Below are positions 22,003 through 31,683 of a DNA stretch of 64,000 nucleotides, piece by piece. How positions within the stretch are numbered: the stretch's first letter is position 1; each line of letters opens with the position of its first letter. The notes beneath the pieces were generated by a model, which worked only from the letters and a program-made list of their open reading frames with translations, was not told the origin of the DNA and made no database searches. The stretch covers positions 434,001 through 498,000 of the forward strand of contig OY723290.1 of assembly GCA_963210315.1 (NCBI GenBank). Reading direction: 5' to 3'. The stretch is from Rhynchopus euleeides (taxonomy: Eukaryota > Euglenozoa > Diplonemea > Diplonemida > Diplonemidae). A program made the translations under genes and the position numbers.

Positions 22003-22109
22003 TGACATATCGATCGATATATCGAAGGGAAAAAAATTCGATAGATAGATATGCGGTCGGTCAAAAATGACCGCATATCGATCGATATATCGTCAGATCC
22101 ATGGAATAT

Positions 22110-25100
22110 GAACGCACCGGATTTCTTTCTCGGGCGGAAGAAAAGAACATGGATTGCCTTCCAGCAGAGTGGGTGACTGGCTGCGTTCTTCCGCGATTGT
22201 GTGTTGGCCCACACCGCATGACACGAAGCGCCTGGCATCCATATCCATAAATCCGGAGGCAATGGGGGTCTTCGCTACGGGGTGATCGTCAGTGCATTTT
22301 GGTGCATTTCCTGTTGAATTGGCTGATAACTGACGAAGTTTGTCGAAGTTTGTCGACCAGCGAAGGCCCCCAATGTTGGGTTTGGAAGCTGGCTTTGAAC
22401 AGCAGCCCGCGAGCGACCTCTCTGCACAACCAAACGCGCTGTATATCGGCAACCGCAACGTCCTGTGAGATTTCTTTCCAAAGACGCAATTCACCAAAGG
22501 GTATGCGTGCTTGGTGCGCATGCTGTTCACCTGACCCCGCCCTCCTTCACACAAAGAGGCGAAACCGGCTTTAGCTGCAGCAAAACAAGGCCTTTACATC
22601 ACCGCACTTGTCGGGGAATACTACAAAGAAACTGAACACCAAAACGAATCACATAGGACCTGACCTTGGTGTTCTCCGGTCGAAAGGAAACGTACACGAC
22701 GTGCCCCATCTGAACAACCCTCTTCTCGCGATTAGGCGGCAAGGTGGGAGGGCGGGCATTCAGAACAAAGAATTGGGCTTGCTGGTGTGCATGTGCTCAG
22801 GAAACTGAAGACTGTCACAAGACTATCAGCACCCTCGCCGGAGATCGTGAAGTGACAGGAACGCAGTGACAACGCAATCACTGCCGAAGCTTGCTTTGTT
22901 GGAGCGGAGACCCGCACTACACTGCTATGTAATTTTGTGACACCCGCTAGTTTGGCCGTGCCAAGCGTGGTGATTCTCACACAACAAATTCCGTGGAGTT
23001 GCCCACTCCCCACCCCCCCACCCCCCATCCCCCAATTTAACAAAGTACGCTGTGAGATGTGCAGGCTTCGCACCGATGCATCTCTCCAGAAAGAAGCAAA
23101 CATCAATCGTCCGTGAGGGGACCCGAGTCGATGAAACTCCTTGATGTGAACATTTGCAGTCGTACACAGCTGCACACACACGGTAACCTTGTGTGAGTGG
23201 AGAAGGCACCAATCACACACCTGCTCTCATGATGCAATCCCCACTGCACACACGCACACATGATGCCCGTGACAAACAGTCACCCGCGCTTTTTCGCACC
23301 ACAAGACGGGCACATGTGGCAGGGGGTGTGGGCTGAGTCTCAATCAAGAGAAAAACCGCTACCATTCCATTCTCCAGCACGGCAAGGCGACACGGTGTCG
23401 TCAGCAGTGCGAGGCGACACCTGCTTCGCGGGTTGGTCAAACATAAGGGGGGGAAGGGGGATGCGGGGGGGTTCGGCAACGTCTTTGCCCCCCCTCCCTC
23501 GGCTTTCAGATAACGGGCCAGGTGGAATTTATGGCTGCCGGCAGGAAGGGTGAGCGCCATCGTGAACGTCACCAGGTCGGGTGATCTCGCACTGAACGTC
23601 CACAATACATCTTTTTTTTTTGAAACCTTTCTGCGTGTAGCACTGCCGAGCACACTGCTCTCGACGCAATCTGACACACACGCAAAATTTGTAGTGAGTG
23701 CAGGTCGCGACCGAGGCAAAATCGGACACTCCCCTCCACACACACACACACACACCCCTTCCTGGGGAAGAAGAGTCGAACATTACACCATAGCAGCCCC
23801 CTGTGAGAGAGTGATCACCCTTAATACATACTACATAGCTTCTTCCGTTGGCTATGTTGGCTGAGCGGACCTGCATCGTACAGGAAGTCCACGAAAGACT
23901 AACGTTATGCTCAGGTTCTTCCGGACCCTTCTACTGTGAGTTCAGGAGGACGAGGAGTGAAGAGAGAGGACCCCGCCAGCAGACCTGGCCACCAACCCAG
24001 AGGCTTGCGCCTTTTCTTCGCATGCGGAGCCACCACCGGATTCAAAGAACCCACAGGGGTGGGGTGGGGCGGGGCGTGCTGGGAGGGGGGGGGGGGGGGC
24101 GTGTGGCGCGTTCTCTCTGTCCCAAAACTGCGCCAGTGTGGCACGCGGATTGGGCCCGAATGAATGAACCGCACAACCCCCTCCATGGCGTGCTGCTCCC
24201 ACACGTTCCAAACACATTCAACGGGGGGGGGTGGAGTGGGGTGGGCAGAGGCAGGAGAGACGCACAAAACACGCACCTGCGGCAAAAGCGAGTTTGCCTC
24301 TATCATATGTGTGTGTGAGGTGGCTTTTTGTACCAAATTTCCTGTTGCAAGGGTTGTCAGCAACAGCCCTGAATGGGCTGTGAGCTTCCCTGTAGATAAA
24401 ATACAACACCCTGCCTAAAATGGAAGGGCCCGGGGGCATTAATAGAAAGATCTGCCGAATGGGGCCCCCACTTTGCCTGCGAAAGTTTTGGATTTTTTTT
24501 TGGTTGTGAGTGGCTCTCCCAGCCAGAGGCTGGAGGGCGCACCGGGAAAAAATGAAACGCTGATGATCGTCATCCACTGCCAGGCACACACGCACACTCG
24601 TTTTCTCTATTCACGAACCCCACCCCCGTCGTCAAGAGGGCGGCCATCATTTCAGGGGTTGGTGTATAGAAGCGGCAACGCATCAAAACAAAACAACGTA
24701 CAGGCTGAGACCGGTTGCTGCTGAACGGTGCTGTGACATTCTTGGGTGAGCCTCCGTTGACACACACCCTCCCTTCCCATCACTACCATTCTGCCGGTTC
24801 GGCGGCCGAAACGGCAAGGAATACCACTCGCAGCATCGCATCTCTGTTTTTTTTTGGCGGACACAAGGCTGCAACGAGGCCAGAAGGCCAGCTTTCGAAG
24901 CCGTGTGCTGCCTCGACGTGAATAATATCAGGCGATGTTGTTTGCATGCCAAACCCAGGAACAACAATATAAAAGCTTCTCTCATATGATTCAAGCGTGT
25001 CCATCCCCGTTAAGGAGAACACCCACACACACACCCCACTCCGCAGATACACTTAAGAATACCCCCCGCCCCGTTCACCCAACATCCCCCGCCTTTCTGC

Positions 25101-26195
25101 CCACCCGCCCTGGATAAATTCAGCACGGATGCCCTTGGAAAGAGCGGGGCTCGTGCATCAACTCCATCCCCCCCACCCCGCCCCCCCACGCACCCAATTC
25201 TCGTGTTGGGTCCATCACAGTTTACAAACAAATATTTGAGACAAGGGGGGGGGGAGGGGTGCACAGGCCATGCAGAGTGGGGAGTGGAGGCGTAGAAGAG
25301 CGATGGTATACGGGTTGAAGTGGGCGGGGAGGAAAACCCACCCCCTCCCCCCCGCCCACCCACGGTAGACGATATGGACGATTGTTGCTCTCTGACACAC
25401 CTTCCTGCAGTATTGGGGGGGGGGAGGGAGATTCTTCGACATATGCCGAACTGTATCAGTTCGTCACCCACGGTGCCTGCCCAAAAAAGACAGTGCGTTT
25501 TGAACGATTTTGTAACGGTGATAGGCTGTTGCTTATGGCGCATGTACCCCCGATTCCATTCCATAGGACACACACCTGCTCTTTGATAAACTGGATCGAT
25601 TGTGTGATGGCATCTCCTCCATCGTCGGCACACGCACATAATATGTAACTGACGGGGGTGGTGTGAGGGTGAGGGCAGGGACCTCCTCACCAGACGCGGT
25701 GGTGCATGAGATCCGAGCAATAGACAAAGCAGGAGATAGACGAGGAAGGAGGATCAGACGGGACACAGCAGCAGGAGCTTGGGGTTGGGGGGGCGGGGGA
25801 ACAACTGACTGTTCGTTACTTTTCGAGAGGGTTGGGGGGGGGGGGGGGGGGGTGGTGGTGGTTTGGAATATATATTGCCACGGCAGACACGCCGCTTTTT
25901 GTTTCGCTTTTATTCCCCCCCCCCCCCCTTTGGGCAGGGCTTCACAGCAATGGACATAGAAGAAGCAGCAACGCAGCCCACCCACCCCCCGCCCCCCTGC
26001 CTGTGTCAGATCTGCCTCCGACATGCTGACTCACACCCACCCCTGCTCCGCAGATGAGTTGGTGCTACGTGCTAGTGGGTTGTGCGGCTCCCCTCATCAA
26101 GGCAAGGTGTCCGCAGAGCCCCGCTTTTTTCCTTAGGTGTACAGCGTTGTGGGTGGGTACATTGAGTTGCTACATAATAATTGTGTGGCTTTTGG
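22110..26195. other. 4-kb intergenic region, no gene recognised
   Basis: Many overlapping open frames of 60-240 codons occur on both strands, mostly produced by G/C-rich simple sequence, and none carries a recognisable domain. 22290-22560 on the minus strand reads as a moderately complex peptide (WKEISQDVAVADIQ) and may be an old coding relic, but I cannot place it. Homopolymers include a G run near 24085 and G18 at 25835-25852. Confidence 0.5.
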
Positions 26196-26395
26196 CGCAC
26201 GGTGGACTCCCACACGTCAGGGTGCACCTTTTTGGGATATCGGAATATCGGGGGTCTGGACCCCCGCGAGCGGGGGTCGTCTGGGCACCAAAAATAGCAG
26301 GGCAGACTCCCGCTAGCGGGGGTCCATACCTCGCTCGCGGGGGTCCAGACCCCCGCCCCAGACCCCCGCTCCAGGGGGTGGGAGTCCACCGTGCG
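26196..26395. mobile_element. MITE-like foldback with CGCACGGTGGACTCCCAC ends
   Basis: A 200-bp segment with an 18-bp inverted repeat at its ends. The interior is built of GACCCCCGCGAGCGGGGGTC-like palindromes that can fold into several hairpins. No clear target duplication. It lies about 75 bp downstream of the glycine-rich gene. Confidence 0.6.
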
Positions 26396-26470
26396 TGATG
26401 ATCACGACCCCCCACCCCCCCCCCCCCTCCCCCTCACAACCCCCCCCCCCCCTCCCACACGTCAGGAAAC

Positions 26471-29086
26471 TTACTTCGAGGTGCTGATCTGAACAGTCCC
26501 GTCACTCGCATCACCCCCGGAGGGGACGTGGGTGAGGGTGGATTGGCCTGATTTTATGGAGACCCCGAGGGATGGGACAAGGCCGCCCTTCCCGCCCCTG
26601 GCCTCTATCACACCCACATTGCTGAGGGACGACGCGGTGATGGACACAGTCCCACCGCTACCCCCACCGCCTCCGGAAGCTCCGGGCGCCGGCGCATCCT
26701 CCCCGTCAGCGCCATTCGCATGGATGCGGCCGCTGTTGTGGAACGCATCGGCAACCACCACGAGCAGCCCACCCCCGGCACCCCCCGCGATGGCAAACCC
26801 GGAGTCATCCGACGCCGCGTCCGAATCCTCCGACGCCCCCGATAGGCACGGCACCAGGGGGTGCCCGCTGCCCCCGCCACACCCCATGCCTCCCGCCTCC
26901 TCCTCCCCACCGCCACCGCCGGCCCTCCGCCCGCCCTGCCCGCTGCGGATCCCACCGCCGCCGCCTCCGCCACCCGCACCCTGCTTGCCGTCCGCCCGGC
27001 CCCCGCCGCCACCACCCCCGTTGCAGCACGAGGTGTAGCCCCCAAACCCGTTGACACACTCCCCCTGCTGGGAGGTGGTGGGGTCGGCCCCGACGCCACA
27101 GCCACCCCGGAAGCCCACCCCGTCGAGGTCGACGGACCCTCCTGCCTCCACCGTGAAGGATGCGGTGTGGATCCGAAGCGTCCCACCGGATGACCCATTC
27201 CATGGTGACACCCTTAGCCTCCCCCCGGCACGCACCACCACCGAGGAGAACTCGTGGGTGCCGGAGGGGATGGTCTGTGCGGTGGAAACATCGAGGCAGT
27301 CCGCAGGGGCAGCATGATGCTGCGCCACCCCTCCTCCCCCCCCGGCAGATTTCCGGCTCCGGTGGGCTGAGGCTGAGGCTGGGGCTGGGGGAGCTCCCCC
27401 GCGGCGCGTCGTATCCCGAGCGAACATCCGGAGGATCTGATGGCGTTTCATGCTGTCTGCAGCGGGGTCGCTGCTCCTCTCCGCGCTTGCGGAACCCTTC
27501 CGTGGAAGCGATCCCTCATGAGGTGCCTTGCTCCGCTGCGCAGGCAGCGGGTGGGCCAGCCTTCTCGGAGGAGGGGTGAACCTCTGATCTCTCGGCGACG
27601 TCTGCGCCGCAGCGTTCTCCCTCCGCACCACCTTCGGCAGTATGTCCACCGCAAGGCCCGCCGCACCGTCTGCCTTAAGAATAGACCCCGCATTCTCCCC
27701 TGCGGTGAGGTCTGTTAGGGCTATGGATCCCCTCGGGGTGTCGCTGGGTGATAAGGTGGGTGTCTCCGCCCCCTCGCTTGTGGCGCACCTGAGGAGGTCG
27801 TTGTCGAGGGAGAGGGGGAGCGGCGTGTCTGGGGAGGTGGCGGAGCTGTCCATTGTCATCAGAGGGACGCCCCCGTCATCCCGCAGGAGAAAATCCCGCT
27901 CGCGGCGCGCGGACAGCCCTGTCCCCCAGTGGTCTGTCACCGGGGCGAGCTCGCGGCGGAGCATCGCGACAAACTCCAGGGTTCGGTTCGTCTCGCCTGT
28001 TTCGCCGGCAGAGCTCCCGATAGGCTTCTGCAGGAGGGCCTGCTGGAGGAACCCAGAGAGTGTGTCAACCGGAGGCATGAAGGGCGCTTGGAGGGTGGGG
28101 AGGACCGGGCTGAAGCTGAGAGCGGTGTGGAGGGGTTTGAGGACATCGCTCTCGAGGGAGAACCTGTAGAGGCCACGGCTGATCATGGTGTGGGAGGTCG
28201 TGACTGCGCTCAGCACGCGCTGCGACGTGAGGAGCCAGGGGAGCATTTCCGTCGCGAGGCTGAGCCGGAGCTGCACCACCTTCTGTGTCATCTGGTTGCA
28301 CTGTTGGTGCAGCTCGACCTCCCTATCCCGAATCGTCTCCAGCTCCCCGAAGGAGAGGTGGTCCTTCCTCACCTTGCTTTTGATGAAATCCGCATAAAGC
28401 GACACCCTGTATTTGCAGTCCTGTATCGCCCGCATCACGGTGTCGACATCCCTGCTGTAGGTTTCGATCTTCTCAAAGGCATTCCCCAGCTCCGTCTCCC
28501 ACTGCTCGATCTTGGGGAGCGGCGGGAGAGTTGACGGAGGGGCGGCCATCAGAGTCAGATCCGGAGGGGTGACATGTGGAGTGAGGCTCTTCACTGTGTC
28601 GGAGTTGCTGTTGGGGCTTGCCGAAGCGGGTGCGGTTCGCAGCAGGTCCGCCACGGCATCCCACTCATCCTGCAGGGTCCCGACCTCCAAGGAGGTAAAG
28701 CACAGCTCTGTCAGGGTTTCGGTCTGCCTGTCCTTCAGGGCTACGTCAGCAAACGTCAGGCCACGTCCTTCAAGGCGGTTCAACAACATCCTCCACAGGC
28801 GGTAGACCTGGGTGAGGTCTTCCGGCGATGCTGGCGGCTCGTCGGATCCTGAGGAGCCCTTCCCCACGCCGTTGCCATGCCCATTCCGCTCATGCAGCGC
28901 ACTGTGCTGCCCGCATGACAAGCTGTCCTCCAGCGCCTCCTGACGATGCTGCTGCTGCTGCACGAAGTGCGACACAGTCGCCCCGACCCGGACATGCCCG
29001 ATGGTCAGCTGGTGCCGCCGTGCAAACGCCGTCGCCTCCTTCGCGTCTTCCCCATTTGGTAGGAGAGGGACAGCGAGCCCTCTCAT
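26471..29086 (-). CDS. large protein with glycine-rich, beta-repeat-like C-terminus
   Basis: 871 residues from ATG 29086 (an in-frame TAG lies two codons upstream) to TAA 26471. The N-terminal 350 residues are mostly helical, with a coiled-coil-like part near 190-300 (IETYSRDVDTVMRAIQDCKY, DREVELHQQCNQMTQKVVQL). Residues 350-620 are low-complexity Ser/Pro/Ala. From about 625 the sequence turns into the pattern TIPSGTHEFSSVVVRAGGRL, GTLRIHTASFTVEAGGSVDL, a long Gly-rich insert, then GGGLLVVVADAFHNSGRIHA and SGGTVSITASSLSNVGVIEA. This alternation of short beta strands and Gly-rich turns resembles adhesin or beta-helix surface proteins. There is no signal peptide at this start, so an upstream exon is possible. 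Function unknown. Confidence 0.75.
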   Translation of the reverse strand: MRGLAVPLLPNGEDAKEATAFARRHQLTIGHVRVGATVSHFVQQQQHRQEALEDSLSCGQHSALHERNGHGNGVGKGSSGSDEPPASPEDLTQVYRLWRMLLNRLEGRGLTFADVALKDRQTETLTELCFTSLEVGTLQDEWDAVADLLRTAPASASPNSNSDTVKSLTPHVTPPDLTLMAAPPSTLPPLPKIEQWETELGNAFEKIETYSRDVDTVMRAIQDCKYRVSLYADFIKSKVRKDHLSFGELETIRDREVELHQQCNQMTQKVVQLRLSLATEMLPWLLTSQRVLSAVTTSHTMISRGLYRFSLESDVLKPLHTALSFSPVLPTLQAPFMPPVDTLSGFLQQALLQKPIGSSAGETGETNRTLEFVAMLRRELAPVTDHWGTGLSARRERDFLLRDDGGVPLMTMDSSATSPDTPLPLSLDNDLLRCATSEGAETPTLSPSDTPRGSIALTDLTAGENAGSILKADGAAGLAVDILPKVVRRENAAAQTSPRDQRFTPPPRRLAHPLPAQRSKAPHEGSLPRKGSASAERSSDPAADSMKRHQILRMFARDTTRRGGAPPAPASASAHRSRKSAGGGGGVAQHHAAPADCLDVSTAQTIPSGTHEFSSVVVRAGGRLRVSPWNGSSGGTLRIHTASFTVEAGGSVDLDGVGFRGGCGVGADPTTSQQGECVNGFGGYTSCCNGGGGGGGRADGKQGAGGGGGGGGIRSGQGGRRAGGGGGEEEAGGMGCGGGSGHPLVPCLSGASEDSDAASDDSGFAIAGGAGGGLLVVVADAFHNSGRIHANGADGEDAPAPGASGGGGGSGGTVSITASSLSNVGVIEARGGKGGLVPSLGVSIKSGQSTLTHVPSGGDASDGTVQISTSK

Positions 29087-31683
29087 GCACTACCGCATGT
29101 AGGGTTCCGGGGGTCTGCCACAAAGGGGGGGGGGGGGGATGGAGGGGCAGGCGGTGTGCTGGGTGAGAGGGTGGTGGTGGGGTGAGTGTCCTCAAGCAAA
29201 GGGTGCAGAAAGTTGCCCAAGTTGGCTGGCGCTGAACCTTTGGGCGTTGTGTGCGATGGCATGCTAGCGGATAGGGGGGGGGTGTGGGGTGTGGGGTAGG
29301 GGGGGGGGGGGGGGGGGGGGGGGGGGGGCGGGGCGCCGTCCTCACCGCGATTCCTTAATTATCTTCTGTTCATTTTTTTTGGGGAAAGCGGCACAAATAT
29401 CATCGAGCTATGCGAGCAGGGCAACCACCCGGGCTTCTCTTCATTGGAGGAGGGGGGTAATTTTTTTTGCTCCAAGTGTTGTTGTTTGCTGGGGAATCAG
29501 AAAGCAGGGGTAGGGCCTGGTGCGTGTGAGGTGCGTGAGGTGCGTGATGATGTACTCCGGGAGACGACAGTGATATGGCCGAACCAAGTTGTGAATTGGG
29601 AGAATGCAGGAATCAATACACCGCAAACAGCACGAGAATCGTGTGCAGTGATGCAGTCCGAGTGTGCCTGTCCACCTGCGAATCTTCGAGCAACAGGGTG
29701 ACAAGGTATGCATATGAAGCCTGGATGTGCAGTGAGGCCGCCTCACGGAGCAGTTTGTGTGTGCTCGGTGCATCCTGCACTCCGGCAATAATAGCCGGTG
29801 TGCTGATGTGACGTCCATCCGTCGAGCTCGCAGATCCTGCAGACCACTGCCACTAACTTGTCTGCCGCTGCCTAACAGCGAAACCCCCGCAAGGTCAGGG
29901 CAAGCTTTGTGACCTGGGCGGGGGGGGGGGGGCGATGGTGGTCTGCATCCGCCGCCTCCTCTCCCTCTCCCCCCCACCACCCCCTCCCCCCCCCTTTCCC
30001 CATCGCCCTGAACGGTTCACAGGCAAGGGGGGTGTGCAGGCGATTCGTCTACGCGGCGGGGGGGGAAATACTTCGCCAGCCGAAAACGCGGAGGGGGTAG
30101 TGAAGTGAAGAAAAGTAAGGCACAGGTGCCGAACCCCCCCATCACTCGATAATGCAGGCTGTGTGTGTCCGAGAGCCGAGGGCGCGGAGGAGGGGGCGGG
30201 AGGGATGGATCAGAGATGAAGAAGCACGTTGCCCCCTATTGAAGAAATACCGGGCACATATCATATGAGAACGACGGATCGAAGACGAGGGGCTGGGGGA
30301 GGGGGGTCGGAGCACCGACAAGCACATCGATCTGACCCATGCAGACGTTGCTGCTGTTAGGTCGAAGAACGACCATTGCCTGAGACACGCTCTCTGATCC
30401 ACACGACAAGACAGACAGACAGAAGGCGCGGCCACCTCCAGCAGGTGCGCCAGGGGCAACGAACTCCTGCCACCGCCTGTCCCTGAGGTTGACGAAATCC
30501 CTGCAGCAGGCCAAGAGGCGTACTGGGCCTCACAAAGACCTGAACTGCTGAGACGTTACACGCACAGGGAGCACATGAAGTCGCTTCGTCGCTCGTGAGG
30601 AGTAAAAATGGGGACGCTGCCAATCGCCTGCATTATCACAGCAGCAAGATTCCGGGGGGGGTAGGGTGGGGTGGTGCGATATGACAAGACCCCCCGTTCT
30701 CATTTAAACCTGCACGCACCCCAGCCCTGCAACACCATTGTGGTTGGCACTTTTAACGGTGGGGGAGAGCGGGGAGGGGTTGCTTTTGGCGTGTCTTCTT
30801 CACCACTGAAAGGCCCATCAAGGAGTGCCTCAGGCAGCCCTTTGACACAAGGCAGATGCCAGAGGTGTACACTCAGCAGTAGAAGGCGCTGTTCGTTTGA
30901 TTCGTTTGGTTTCACGCACAGTGGGTTCAGTCACCCAAACCTGGACACACACATTCACTCGGGACGATCACTTGTGGTAGTAAAACGATAAAGACTCACC
31001 CACAAGATTAGTCCGGGGTCACACGCACGAGACCTGTGTGTGTGTGTGTGCGGGAATCCCGGATCTCTTATTCCCAAAAAGACCCTGTCGGGGAAGAGTG
31101 GGCTTTCGCGTCAATCCCGCATCAACTCCGGCAGAAAAGGCGTGCTTTTCTGGCGCAGTTGCTTTGCACAACGAGCGCAGCCACCTCCACCCCCGAGGTC
31201 AACATGACAAATTCGCAAACCCACCCCCCCCCACCAAGATCCTGTCACCCCAGCACCCTCCCGCCCACCCCCCCCTCCCCTGTTGAGACGAAGCGCTGGC
31301 ACAAAAAGAAAGGACACATGCCTCCTACCGTGGCTGCAATATACCAGGGCGCGAAAATCGCACCAAATAAAAAAGACACGAATTATTTTCATTTTCGATT
31401 CTTCATTTCACGAAGTGCTGCAGGGCCAGTGCCAACACCCGCGTGGAACCACTCACTCTTTCAACGCCGCCTCCTTTTTTTCGAACTGGGATACCCCGCA
31501 CCTTGACTCCCTCATCAGGTATAAACGTGTCGGGAAGTACCCCACACGGAATTATTGTGTGGCTCCCACCCCCCTCCCCCCCACCACCGAACCCCTCGCA
31601 GAGCGAATCACTCTCTTGGTAACGAGGGAGAGGGGGGGTGGGGTGGGGTGGGGTGGGGTGGGGTGGGGTGGGTTCAGGGCTGC
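29087..31683. other. intergenic, no gene recognised
   Basis: Begins with a G-rich block containing a G30 run (29299-29328), the longest homopolymer here. It ends with a (GGGGT)n array at 31633-31671 directly downstream of the next gene's stop. No open frame between has recognisable features. Confidence 0.6.
31633..31671. repeat. (GGGGT)n array
   Basis: About seven to eight GGGGT units, starting about 12 bp beyond the stop codon of the DysF/RING gene (coding strand reads ACCCC). Similar arrays are at 34637-34655 (upstream of the same gene) and 39121-39151 (inside an intron of the RAP gene). Confidence 0.9.

Larger units (their letters stand above)
17432..22103. mobile_element. 4.7-kb nested inverted-repeat element
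   Basis: The two ends are a perfect 29-bp inverted repeat starting CATGGATCTGACGATATATC (17432-17460 and 22075-22103). GAATAT directly precedes the left end (17426-17431) and directly follows the right end (22104-22109), a likely 6-bp target duplication. Subterminal arrays of ATCGATATATCGA palindromes occur on both sides. Inside are a Mutator-like element, a retroelement RNase H fragment and an inverted pair of GTCACCCC hairpins. No intact transposase was found; the open frames at 17790-18590 resemble nothing I know. Superfamily not assigned. Confidence 0.6.

Noticed and set aside
22289-22554. Minus-strand peptide with WKEISQDVAVADIQRVWLC
   Set aside because: Moderately complex but short, with no domain recognised and no flanking coding continuity; mentioned only in the gap entry.
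31633-31671. (GGGGT)n considered as an interstitial telomere or chromosome fusion point
   Set aside because: Too short, three separate sites close to genes, and the organism's telomere unit is unknown.
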